Part shown: positions 42,990 through 51,095 of the stretch, piece after piece
How positions within the stretch are numbered: position 1 is the first letter of the stretch
How the letters are laid out: every line of letters begins with the position of its first letter
NCBI RefSeq assembly: GCF_008704655.1
Contig: NZ_CP023688.1
Location: 7,570,501-7,634,500, forward strand
Origin: Streptomyces rimosus
Lineage (GTDB): Bacteria; Actinomycetota; Actinomycetes; Streptomycetales; Streptomycetaceae
Length of the DNA stretch: 64,000 nt
Direction of reading: 5' to 3'
Translations under genes and position numbers: made by a program
Notes under the pieces: generated by a model
Told to the model about the DNA's origin: nothing
The model's input: the letters and a program-made list of their open reading frames with translations, nothing else
Database searches by the model: none

Positions 42990-43012
42990 TTGTCAGAGGT
43001 GGCCGGTAGGCT
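42990..43012 (+). promoter_or_regulatory. RecA-NDp / PafBC-type promoter of the helicase gene
   Basis: TTGTCAGAG (42990-42998), exactly 8 nt, then TAGGCT (43007-43012). It matches TTGTCRGTG, 8 nt, TAnnnT at all but one box position. The ATG follows 10 nt later, giving a leader of only a few bases. Confidence 0.7.
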
Positions 43013-43022
43013 CGTAAGCACG

Positions 43023-45842
43023 ATGACCGAGGACATGTCCCCTGCTGAGCGCTACGCCGCCGCCAAGCTGCGGGCGGCGGAGCAGGCCACCGCACTCGCC
43101 CCCTTCCGTGAGATGTACGACTTCGCGCTGGATCCGTTCCAGATCGACGCGTGCAAGGCTCTGGAGGCCGGGAAGGGAGTGCTGGTCGCGGCCCCGACCG
43201 GATCCGGCAAGACGATCGTGGGCGAGTTCGCCGTCCACCTGGCCCTGGAGCAGGGCCGCAAATGCTTTTACACGACGCCCATCAAGGCGCTGTCCAACCA
43301 GAAGTACCAGGACCTGGTGCGGCGCCACGGCGCGGACCGGGTCGGGCTGCTGACGGGTGACAACAGCGTCAACTCCGAGGCGCCGGTGGTCGTGATGACC
43401 ACCGAGGTGCTGCGGAACATGCTGTACGCGGGCTCCCGGTCGCTGGCCGGCCTCGGCTATGTGGTCATGGACGAGGTGCACTATCTGTCCGACCGCTTCC
43501 GGGGCGCCGTCTGGGAAGAGGTGATCATTCACCTGCCCGAGTCGGTCACCCTGGTCTCGCTGTCCGCGACGGTCTCGAACGCCGAGGAGTTTGGCGCCTG
43601 GCTGGACACCGTACGCGGCGACACGGAAGTGATCGTCTCCGAGCACCGCCCGGTGCCGCTGTGGCAGCACGTCCTCGCCGGGCGCCGGATGTACGACCTC
43701 TTCGAGGAGCGCGAGGGCCAGGGGAAGGGCAAGGCCGGGCGCCGCGAGGTCAACCCGGATCTGGAGCGGCTGGCCCGGCTGGAGAACAGCCGCCCGACGT
43801 TCGGCCGCGACAAGCGCCGGGGCCGCAACCAGCGCGAGGCGGACCGGGAGCGCGAGCGGCGCCAGCGCAGCCGTATCTGGACCCCGGGCCGCGCCGAGGT
43901 GATCGACCGGCTGGACCAGGAGGGCCTGCTGCCGGCGATCACGTTCATCTTCAGCCGGGCCGGGTGCGAGTCCGCCGTGCAGCAGTGCCTGTATTCGGGC
44001 CTGCGGCTCAACGACCAGGAGGGCCGGGCCAGGGTCCGCGCCATCGTGGAGGAGCGGACGGCCGGCATCCCCGACGAGGACCTGCATGTTCTCGGCTACT
44101 ACGAGTGGCTGGAGGGGCTGGAGCGGGGGATCGCCGCGCACCACGCGGGCATGCTGCCGACCTTCAAGGAGGTCGTCGAGGAGCTGTTCCTGAAGGGGCT
44201 GGTCAAGGCCGTCTTCGCGACGGAGACGCTGGCGCTGGGCATCAACATGCCCGCGCGTTCGGTGGTGCTGGAAAAGCTCGTCAAGTGGAACGGCGAGCAG
44301 CACGCCGACATCACCCCCGGCGAGTACACCCAGCTCACCGGCCGTGCCGGGCGCCGCGGTATCGACGTCGAGGGCCATGCGGTGGTGCTGTGGCAGCGCG
44401 GCATGGACCCGGGCGCCCTGGCGGGCCTCGCCGGTACGCGTACGTATCCGCTGCGCTCGTCCTTCAAGCCGTCGTACAACATGGCGGTCAACCTCGTCTC
44501 GCAGTTCGGGCGGCACCGCTCGCGCGAACTGCTGGAGATGTCGTTCGCGCAGTTCCAGGCGGACAAGTCGGTGGTCGGGATCTCCCGGCAGGTGCAGCGC
44601 AACGAGGAGGGCCTGGACGGCTACAAGGAGTCCATGACCTGCCACCTCGGCGACTTCGAGGAGTATGCGCGGCTGCGCCGGCAGCTCAAGGACCGCGAGA
44701 CGGAGCTGGCCAAGCAGGGCGCGGCGCAGCGCCGGGCCGCCGCCGCTGCCGCGCTGGAGAAGCTGCGGCCGGGCGACGTCATCCACGTACCGACGGGGAA
44801 GTACGCGGGCCTGGCGCTGGTGCTGGACCCGGGCATGCCGTCCGGGCGGACCAACGGGCACCGCGGCCATGACGCGCACGACGGGCCCCGCCCGCTGGTG
44901 CTGACCGCCGAGCGGCAGGTCAAGCGGCTGGCGTCGATCGACTTCCCGGTGCCGGTGGCGCCGCTGGACCGGATGCGCATCCCCCGGACGTTCAATGCGC
45001 GCAGCCCGCAGTCGCGCCGCGACCTGGCGTCCGCGCTGCGCACGAAGGCCGGGCACATCGCGCCGGAGCGGCACCGCAAGCAGCGGGCGACGGCGGCCGA
45101 CGACCGCGAGATCGCGCGGCTGCGCACGGAGATCCGCGCGCATCCCTGCCACGGCTGCGACGAGCGCGAGGACCACGCGCGCTGGGCCGAGCGCTACCAC
45201 CGGCTGCTGCGGGACACCCGGCAGCTGGAGCGCCGTATCGAAGGCCGTACGAACACCATCGCGCGCACCTTCGACCGGATCTGCGGTCTGCTGACCGAAC
45301 TCGGCTATCTGGAAGGCGACACGGTCACGGACGAGGGCCGGCGGCTGGCGCGGCTCTACGGCGAACTGGACCTGCTGGCGAGCGAATGCCTGCGCGCCGG
45401 CGTCTGGAACGGACTGGGCCCCGCCGAACTGGCCGCCTGCGCTTCGGCGTTGGTCTACGAGTCGCGCCAGGCGGACGACGCGGTGGCGCCGAAGCTGCCG
45501 TCGGGCAAGGCGCGGGACGCGCTCAGCGAGATGGTGCGGATCTGGGGCCGGCTGGACGCCCTGGAGGAGGATCACAAGATCAACCAGGCGGAGGGCGTCG
45601 GCCAGCGCGAGCCTGACCTCGGCTTCGCCTGGGCCGCGTACCGCTGGGCCTCCGGCTTCGGCCTGGACGAGGTGCTGCGCGAGGCGGAGATGCCGGCCGG
45701 TGACTTCGTGCGCTGGTGCAAGCAGCTGATCGACATCCTCGGCCAGCTCGCCGCCGCCGCACCGCCGGAGGTGGCGCGCAACGCCCGCAAGGCCGTGGAC
45801 GCGGTGCTGCGCGGCGTGGTGGCGTACTCGTCGGTGGGGTGA
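43023..45842 (+). CDS. helY: Ski2/Mtr4-like DEAD/DEAH-box helicase (HelY family)
   Basis: This 939-aa superfamily 2 helicase has the Walker A APTGSGKT near residue 57, the DEVH box in VVMDEVHYLSDRFRG, motif III SLSATVSN, a second RecA domain with TFIFSRAGCE and motif VI QLTGRAGRRGID, and a C-terminal DSHCT-type helical domain (about 740-939). It unwinds RNA or DNA:RNA. The ATG at 43023 (MTEDMSPAERYAAAK) is preferred over an upstream ATG inside the promoter. The DNA-damage-type promoter suggests a role in repair or RNA surveillance after damage (inference). Confidence 0.94.
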   Translation: MTEDMSPAERYAAAKLRAAEQATALAPFREMYDFALDPFQIDACKALEAGKGVLVAAPTGSGKTIVGEFAVHLALEQGRKCFYTTPIKALSNQKYQDLVRRHGADRVGLLTGDNSVNSEAPVVVMTTEVLRNMLYAGSRSLAGLGYVVMDEVHYLSDRFRGAVWEEVIIHLPESVTLVSLSATVSNAEEFGAWLDTVRGDTEVIVSEHRPVPLWQHVLAGRRMYDLFEEREGQGKGKAGRREVNPDLERLARLENSRPTFGRDKRRGRNQREADRERERRQRSRIWTPGRAEVIDRLDQEGLLPAITFIFSRAGCESAVQQCLYSGLRLNDQEGRARVRAIVEERTAGIPDEDLHVLGYYEWLEGLERGIAAHHAGMLPTFKEVVEELFLKGLVKAVFATETLALGINMPARSVVLEKLVKWNGEQHADITPGEYTQLTGRAGRRGIDVEGHAVVLWQRGMDPGALAGLAGTRTYPLRSSFKPSYNMAVNLVSQFGRHRSRELLEMSFAQFQADKSVVGISRQVQRNEEGLDGYKESMTCHLGDFEEYARLRRQLKDRETELAKQGAAQRRAAAAAALEKLRPGDVIHVPTGKYAGLALVLDPGMPSGRTNGHRGHDAHDGPRPLVLTAERQVKRLASIDFPVPVAPLDRMRIPRTFNARSPQSRRDLASALRTKAGHIAPERHRKQRATAADDREIARLRTEIRAHPCHGCDEREDHARWAERYHRLLRDTRQLERRIEGRTNTIARTFDRICGLLTELGYLEGDTVTDEGRRLARLYGELDLLASECLRAGVWNGLGPAELAACASALVYESRQADDAVAPKLPSGKARDALSEMVRIWGRLDALEEDHKINQAEGVGQREPDLGFAWAAYRWASGFGLDEVLREAEMPAGDFVRWCKQLIDILGQLAAAAPPEVARNARKAVDAVLRGVVAYSSVG

Positions 45843-45876
45843 GGTGAAGGCGCGGGGAGCCGTGCTTTCCGCCACG

Positions 45877-45915
45877 GTGCCGCACGTCCGGCCCAGCGGT
45901 CCGGGCGTGCGGCAC
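45877..45915. terminator. Bidirectional terminator after the helicase gene
   Basis: GTGCCGCACGTCCGG pairs with CCGGGCGTGCGGCAC with one mismatch and a 9-nt loop. It lies between convergent stop codons. Confidence 0.8.
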
Positions 45916-45923
45916 CCCGCCCT

Positions 45924-46838
45924 TCACCCCGCCGGATTGACGGCCGTTCCCTTGAAGAACGTGTAGTGGAACGTGCCGCCCTCCTCCGCCGTACGCCGTA
46001 GATCGCGGATGCCCCGGTCCCATTCGGCCTCGGTCGTCAGCCCGGCGGCCAGGGCGTCGTCCCGTACGGACGCGACCATCGCGATGAACGTGTTGCGGGT
46101 GAAGCCGTCGACCAGGCCGGGCCGGGTCGCGTCGGCGTAGACCGTGCGCGGCCGTACGGTGACGTCCGCGTACCCGGCGGCGGTCAGCAGGGGCTGCACC
46201 TCCCGGCCGAGCAGCGCGTTGCCGCCGGCCGCCGCCTGCAACCGGACCTGGTGGCCGATGGCCGCGCGGGCGTGTGCGCTGTCGGGGTGGAAGAACGCCG
46301 ACCCGTGGTCCCCTTCGATCACGGTGATGCTGCCGCCCGGCCGCAGCACGCGCCGCAGGCCCGTCAGTGCCTGCGCGGGGTCGGGCAGGTGCTCCAGGAC
46401 GAAGCAGACGAAGAGGTGGTCGAAGGAGGCGTCGGGGTACGGGAGGTCGGTCAGGTCGGCCTGCTGCCAGTGCACCGTCGCGGCGTGCGGCCGTGTGGCG
46501 AGGCGGTCGCGGGCCCGGGCCAGCGACGCTGCGGAGATGTCGACCGCGGTGATGTGCGCCCCCGGGCTGGACGCGGCAAGGTGCACCGTCTGGGCGCCGA
46601 CCCCGCACCCTGCCTCCAGGACCCGGCTGCCCGCCGGGTATGCCGTGCCCGCGTGCAGGAGCGCCGCCAGGGTCTCCGCCTGGTCGGTGAGCCGCCGGGT
46701 CTCGTGCTCCGAATAACCGTGTACGTAACGGGGGCTGTGGTCCGAACGGCCGTGTACGTGACCGGAGTCCTGGAGCGGGGCCGGGTGCTGGTCCCCGGGG
46801 GCGCCGGTCCCGTCCGTCGCCGTAGCTGCTGTACTCAT
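45924..46838 (-). CDS. Class I SAM-dependent methyltransferase
   Basis: This 304-aa protein has the SAM-binding motif I SRVLEAGCGVGAQTVHLA at about residue 70, ITAVDISAASLARARDRL, and motif II FDHLFVCFVLEHLPDPAQALTGLRRVLRPGGSITVIEGDHG. It resembles UbiE/Methyltransf_11 enzymes. The N-terminal 35 residues are polar and His-rich (HVHGRSDHSPRYVHGYSEHE). The ATG at 46838 is chosen from the divergent promoter spacing; its ribosome site is weak. It is divergent from the MocR-type regulator, which may control it. The methyl acceptor is unknown. Confidence 0.88.
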   Translation of the reverse strand: MSTAATATDGTGAPGDQHPAPLQDSGHVHGRSDHSPRYVHGYSEHETRRLTDQAETLAALLHAGTAYPAGSRVLEAGCGVGAQTVHLAASSPGAHITAVDISAASLARARDRLATRPHAATVHWQQADLTDLPYPDASFDHLFVCFVLEHLPDPAQALTGLRRVLRPGGSITVIEGDHGSAFFHPDSAHARAAIGHQVRLQAAAGGNALLGREVQPLLTAAGYADVTVRPRTVYADATRPGLVDGFTRNTFIAMVASVRDDALAAGLTTEAEWDRGIRDLRRTAEEGGTFHYTFFKGTAVNPAG

Positions 46839-46854
46839 GTCGTCACTCTGGCCG

Positions 46855-46860
46855 CACAAT
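46855..46860 (+). promoter_or_regulatory. -10 box of a leaderless MocR transcript
   Basis: CACAAT is followed by 6 nt and a GTG at 46867. The same short intergenic stretch must hold the promoter of the divergent methyltransferase. Confidence 0.5.
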
Positions 46861-46866
46861 GGTCCG

Positions 46867-48378
46867 GTGCCCAGGTCCAAAGACGTGCCGTCCGACCGGT
46901 CCATACCGTCCGGGTCCGACTTCCTCCAGCTCAACGCGGCCGACGCGCCCGCGGGCGGGCTGTCCGACTGGCTGGCGCGGCGGCTGCGGCTGGCGATCGC
47001 CGACGGCCGCCTCGCGGTCGGCGACCGGCTGCCCGCCACCCGCACGCTGGCCGAGGAACTGCGGGTCTCCCGGGGCGTGGTGACCGAGGCGTACCAGCGG
47101 CTGATCGAGGACGGGCACGCCGCCGGACGGGGCCGCGCCGGTACGGTCGTCGTCGCCGCGCCCGTCGCGGCACCGGCTCCCGCGCCCGCCCGTACGCGTA
47201 CGGCCGCCGGGCCGCCGCCCGGCGCGGTGTTCACCGCCGAGCCCGGCGCGGTGTTCACCGCCGAGCCCGGCGCGGACGTCTTCGACGTGGTGCGGGCGGC
47301 ACCGGCCCGTATCGACCTCGGCCCCGGCACGCCCGACCTGGCCTCCTTCCCGCGTACGGCGTGGCTGCGCGCGGAGCGGCGGGTGCTCGGCACGCTGGCC
47401 GCCACCGGCCTGGGGTACGGGGACCCGCGCGGCACACCGGAGTTGCGGCGCGCCGTCGCCAGGTGGCTGGCCCGCAACCGTGGCATCGCGGCCGGCCCGG
47501 ACGAGGTGCTGATCGTCAACGGCACCGCGCAGACGCTCGGTCTGCTCGCCCAAGTCCTGCGCGGGCGGGGCGTCTCCGAGGTGGCGGTGGAGGACCCCGG
47601 ATCGCTCGGGGCCCGTCAGCACCTCCGGTACTGGGGGCTGCGCACGCCGCCGGTCCCGGTCGACGCGGACGGTATCCGGGTCACCGAGCTGCGGGACCGC
47701 GGCGCGCCCGCCGTCATGGTGACACCGGCGCACCAGTTCCCGACCGGGGTGGTGCTGGGCGGCGGGCGGCGCCGGGAGCTGATGCGCTGGGCCACCGATA
47801 CGGGCGGTCTGATCGTCGAGGACGACTACGACGCGGAGCACCGCTACGACCGGCCGCCGGTGCCCGCGCTGCGCGCGATGCTGCCCGAGCACGTCTGTTA
47901 CGCCGGAAGCGTCTCGAAACTGCTGGCGCCGACGCTGCGGACCGGGTGGGTCGTGGCGCCGCCGGAGCTGCACGGGGCGCTGGTCGACGCCAAGCGGTTC
48001 ACCGACCTGGGCAGTGCCGCGCTGCCGCAGCTGGTGCTCGCGGAGCTGATGGAGACGGGCGAGCTGGAGCGGCGGCTGCGGCAGGTGCGCCGACGCCACC
48101 GGGCGCGTCGCGACGCGATGATCCGGGCGGTCGACACGCACCTTCCGGGCGCCGCCGTTCAGGGGGCCGCGGCGGGTCTGCACCTGACGGTCACCTTCGA
48201 CGCGGGCTTCGCCGACACGGACCTGGCGGCCGCGGCACTCGCCCAGGGGGTCAAGGCGCACCCGCTGTCGTGGCATTGCCAGCGTCCCGGGCGGCCGGGG
48301 CTGGTGCTGGGCTACGCGGCCAGCACGGTGACCGAGATCGAGGAAGGGGTGGCGGTCATCGGGAAGGTGCTGGCGTAG
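46867..48378 (+). CDS. MocR/PdxR-type regulator (GntR HTH fused to aminotransferase fold)
   Basis: This 503-aa chimera has a GntR winged helix (about 25-95; GLSDWLARRLRLAIADGRLAVGDRLPATRTLAEEL), a linker, and a type I aminotransferase-like domain (about 135-500). That domain has VEDDYDAEHRYDR (PLP-ring Asp) and the Schiff-base Lys in AGSVSKLLAPTLRTGWV. MocR proteins sense pyridoxal phosphate or its adducts and activate a divergent gene. The GTG at 46867 is preferred over an ATG 30 bp upstream because the latter overlaps the -10 box. The linker holds a 24-bp tandem duplication. The divergent methyltransferase is an unusual MocR partner, so its target is uncertain. Confidence 0.9.
   Translation: MPRSKDVPSDRSIPSGSDFLQLNAADAPAGGLSDWLARRLRLAIADGRLAVGDRLPATRTLAEELRVSRGVVTEAYQRLIEDGHAAGRGRAGTVVVAAPVAAPAPAPARTRTAAGPPPGAVFTAEPGAVFTAEPGADVFDVVRAAPARIDLGPGTPDLASFPRTAWLRAERRVLGTLAATGLGYGDPRGTPELRRAVARWLARNRGIAAGPDEVLIVNGTAQTLGLLAQVLRGRGVSEVAVEDPGSLGARQHLRYWGLRTPPVPVDADGIRVTELRDRGAPAVMVTPAHQFPTGVVLGGGRRRELMRWATDTGGLIVEDDYDAEHRYDRPPVPALRAMLPEHVCYAGSVSKLLAPTLRTGWVVAPPELHGALVDAKRFTDLGSAALPQLVLAELMETGELERRLRQVRRRHRARRDAMIRAVDTHLPGAAVQGAAAGLHLTVTFDAGFADTDLAAAALAQGVKAHPLSWHCQRPGRPGLVLGYAASTVTEIEEGVAVIGKVLA
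47221..47268 (+). repeat. 24-bp tandem duplication in the MocR linker
   Basis: Two identical 24-bp units (47221-47244, 47245-47268) encode GAVFTAEP twice, and the first 8 bases of a third unit follow. It sits between the DNA-binding and aminotransferase-like domains and changes linker length by whole codons. Confidence 0.9.
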
Positions 48379-48989
48379 GGCGGGTGCCGGGGAGCGGCGG
48401 CGCGTGGGTTCGTACGGCCGGTGGGCCGCTTCCGTACGGCGTGTCGCGCGCCGCGCATGCGCCCGTCCGACGCGCCGTGCGTGCCCTCGGCCGCGTACCC
48501 CTGCGGTGCTGGAGTGCCGACCGGACCACCGGCACTTCTCCGCCATGCCACCGGGCGGTCGCATACCGCTGCCGGAGGGGGGTGTTCCGCCTTGCATTCC
48601 GAGGTCATGCGGAGCGGAGACCACCGCTCCGCAAGGAGACGCGCCGCCGCACCGTCATTCGAACCTTTCCGGCCACCTGGACGCGGCGCCGGAGCGCCGG
48701 GTGTGTGTCACGGGGCGCGCGGGAGTGTCGGCCCCGGGGCGCTGTGCGGGTTACGGCGTGTCGCACTGTGCCGTACGACTGGGCCGTACGGCGTGGCGTG
48801 CGGCCCGCGGGCGGGGCGCGCCGGGCTCGGCGGACACCGGGCCTCCGCCACTGGGCGTCAACACCCAAGGGCGGGCCCGCAGTTCACGTACCCGCCGTAC
48901 GTCCGTCCAACCCCGCCCACGCTCCGGAGGGCGCCCGGTGACGGCGGGCGCCCTCCGGCGGGGAGCGTACGGGGGAGAGCCGGGACGGG
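48379..48989. other. 611-bp gap without a recognisable gene
   Basis: Open frames on both strands give Arg/Pro/Gly-rich shadow sequence without ribosome sites or known motifs. A 9-bp perfect hairpin lies at 48609-48632, with an alternative CCTTGC/GCAAGG pairing across it, and the terminator of the siderophore-interacting gene is at 48924-48958. Nothing else is evident; a decayed gene is possible. Confidence 0.5.
48924..48958 (-). terminator. Terminator of the siderophore-interacting protein gene
   Basis: CCGGAGGGCGCCCG and its perfect complement (14-bp arms, 7-nt loop) lie 32 bp beyond the stop codon of the minus-strand gene. Confidence 0.8.
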
Positions 48990-49847
48990 TCAGGAGGCGG
49001 TGGGGACGGCCTTCTCCTGCTCGGCCTCGATCTGCTCGTTCCACACCTTCTTGGACGCCTGCCAGCCGTCCTCGTCGTGGCCGCGGCGCCAGTAACCGGA
49101 GATGGACAGGTCCTCGCGCGGAATCTCGCGCTCGACGCGCAGCAGCTTGCGCAGCTCCTTCACGAAGCCCGCCTCGCCGTGCACGAACGCCTGGACCCGG
49201 CCCGCGGGGAAGACCAGCGCACGGACGGCCTCGACCAGGAGCTCGCCCACCGGCGCGTCGCCGCGGTGCAGCCAGGTGATCTCGGCGCCCGCCGGGGCCT
49301 CCAGCTTCTGCTCCTCCTCGGGGCCCGCGACCTCGATGAACGCGTGTACGGGCACATCCTCGGGCATCCGCGCCAGGGACGCGGCGATGGCCGGCAGGGC
49401 GCTCTCGTCACCGGCGAGCAGGTGCCAGCCGGCCTCGGCGTCGGGGGCGTACGCGCCACCGGGGCCCAGGAACAGCGCCTCGTCGCCCGGACGCGCCCGC
49501 ATCGCCCACGGCCCGGCGAGGCCCGTGTCGCCGTGCACGACGAAGTCGACCGCCATCTCCCGCGCGTCCGGGTCCCAGCTGCGCACCGTGTACGTGCGTG
49601 TCCTGGGCCACTGGTCGCGCGGGAACGTGGCGCGGATCTCCGCGATGTCCAGCGGCTTCGGGTAGTCGACGCCGGGGACCGGGAAGACGAGCTTGATGTA
49701 ATGGTCGGTGTACTCGCCCGCCGAGAACTCCGCCAGGCCGTCACCGCCCAGCATCACCCGCACCATGTGCGGCGTGAGCTGTTCGGTGCGCAGTACCTGC
49801 GCGGAAATGAGCTTGGGCTTTTTGCGGGCCGGACGCTCTGCTGCCAC
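48990..49847 (-). CDS. Siderophore-interacting protein (FAD-dependent ferric-siderophore reductase)
   Basis: This 285-aa protein has an N-terminal FAD domain (QLTPHMVRVMLGGDGLAEF, RTYTVRSWDPDAREMAVDFVVHG) and a C-terminal SIP domain (HLLAGDESALPAIAASL, FVHGEAGFVKELRKLLRVE, SISGYWRRGHDEDGW). It releases iron from imported siderophores by reduction. The GTG at 49847 has GGGGAG 6 nt before it; a GTG six codons upstream would put that site inside the gene. The iron box 25 bp upstream predicts repression by DmdR1/IdeR when iron is plentiful. No siderophore biosynthesis or import genes are adjacent. Confidence 0.93.
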   Translation of the reverse strand: MAAERPARKKPKLISAQVLRTEQLTPHMVRVMLGGDGLAEFSAGEYTDHYIKLVFPVPGVDYPKPLDIAEIRATFPRDQWPRTRTYTVRSWDPDAREMAVDFVVHGDTGLAGPWAMRARPGDEALFLGPGGAYAPDAEAGWHLLAGDESALPAIAASLARMPEDVPVHAFIEVAGPEEEQKLEAPAGAEITWLHRGDAPVGELLVEAVRALVFPAGRVQAFVHGEAGFVKELRKLLRVEREIPREDLSISGYWRRGHDEDGWQASKKVWNEQIEAEQEKAVPTAS

Positions 49848-49871
49848 GACGATCTCCCCTGCCACGATTTG

Positions 49872-49890
49872 TTAGGTATACCTAACCTAA
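49872..49890 (-). promoter_or_regulatory. Iron box (DmdR1/IdeR/DtxR-type operator)
   Basis: TTAGGTATACCTAACCTAA agrees with the 19-bp actinobacterial iron box TTAGGTTAGGCTAACCTAA at 15 positions. Its first 14 bases form a perfect palindrome. It overlaps the promoter region of the siderophore-interacting protein gene. Confidence 0.85.
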
Positions 49891-49916
49891 CAGTTCGTCG
49901 GGCGGTGCGTCGCGCC

Positions 49917-50855
49917 TTATCGGCCCGCCGGGCGCAGCGTCGCGAGCAGCCGCTGCAAGGAGCCGCCCAGTCCCCACTGCTCCGCCAGCGCCTCCAGCCG
50001 CTCCGGATCGGCCGGCTCGCCGGGCAGCGCGGCGTCGAAGTCCGGTACCGGCACGTCGGTGGCGACCCGTACGACCTTCGGCGCCACCTCCACGTACGGG
50101 CGGGCCTCGGTCAGGCGCTTGCGCTGCGACGGGGTGAGCTTGGACGCGGGGTCGTCCACCGCTGCCATGATCCCGGCGAGATCGCCGTACGTCGCCAGCA
50201 ATTTGGCGGCGGTCTTCTCGCCGATTCCCGGCACGCCCGGCAGGCCGTCGCTGGGGTCGCCGCGCAGCAGCGCCAGGTCCGCGTAGCCGCGCCCGTCCAC
50301 GCCGTACTTCTCGCGCAGCAGCGCCTCGTCGGTCGTCCGGAGTGTGCCGACGCCCTTGAGCGGATACAGGATGCGGATGCCGCGCCCGTCGTCGGCCAGC
50401 TGGAACAGGTCACGGTCGCCGGTGACGATGTCCACCGGCCCGGTGGCGCGGGCGGTGAGCGTGCCGATGACGTCGTCCGCCTCGTACCCCGCGGCGCCGA
50501 CCCGGGCGATGCCGATCGCGTCGAGCACCTCCTCGATCACCGGGACCTGCGGGGACAGGGTGTCCGGCACCTCCTCCGCGTCCGGTTCGGGGGAGCCGGC
50601 CGGGGCCTCCTCGGCGACCCGGTGCGCCTTGTACGAGGGGATGAGATCGACTCGCCACTGCGGGCGCCAGTCGAAGTCCATGCAGGCCACCAGGTCGTCC
50701 GGCTGGTGGTCCTGGACGAGCCGGGCGATGAAGTCCAGCAGCCCGCGCACCGCGTTGACCGGGGTGCCGTCCGGGGCCCGTACCGATTCCGGGACGCCGA
50801 AATAGGCCCGGAAATAGAGCGAGGCGGTGTCGAGGAGCATCAGGCGTCGAGTCAC
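49917..50855 (-). CDS. 5'-3' exonuclease (FEN/PolI N-domain family)
   Basis: This 312-aa protein is a stand-alone flap nuclease domain. It has MLLDTASLYFRAYFG (metal Asp9), ACMDFDWRPQWRVDLIPSYKAHR (Arg/Lys of the arch), GYEADDVIGTLTA and VTGDRDLFQLAD (acidic metal cluster), and a helix-hairpin-helix in DGLPGVPGIGEKTAAKLLATYGD. It removes RNA primers or flaps. Streptomyces usually carry this in addition to polA. The GTG at 50855 follows a CATCAT box by 6 nt, so it may be leaderless. It is divergent from the betaine transporter operon. Confidence 0.92.
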   Translation of the reverse strand: MTRRLMLLDTASLYFRAYFGVPESVRAPDGTPVNAVRGLLDFIARLVQDHQPDDLVACMDFDWRPQWRVDLIPSYKAHRVAEEAPAGSPEPDAEEVPDTLSPQVPVIEEVLDAIGIARVGAAGYEADDVIGTLTARATGPVDIVTGDRDLFQLADDGRGIRILYPLKGVGTLRTTDEALLREKYGVDGRGYADLALLRGDPSDGLPGVPGIGEKTAAKLLATYGDLAGIMAAVDDPASKLTPSQRKRLTEARPYVEVAPKVVRVATDVPVPDFDAALPGEPADPERLEALAEQWGLGGSLQRLLATLRPAGR

Positions 50856-51095
50856 ACCCCGATGATGCCGTACCCCCGCTGACGTGCGCGGCCGGTGCCG
50901 CGGGGCCGGGCGGAGCGGAGCATGTGAACTGGGTCACTGTTGCGTTTGTCATACCGGAAAGGGGGCAGGCGCGCGGCCGGAGCGGAGCCGGTGGAAATTC
51001 AACTTTTCCATCGGTTAAGGCGGGCCCGACCCGTACCGCACCACGACCTGTCCACGGGGGAGACGGGTCGTACTCAGTCAATTCGAGAGGTGTAT

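Noticed and set aside
50856..50885. PafBC-type damage box before the 5'-3' exonuclease
   Set aside because: ACGTCAGCG is 9 nt, not 8, from CATCAT and matches the box at only about six positions; too weak to claim.
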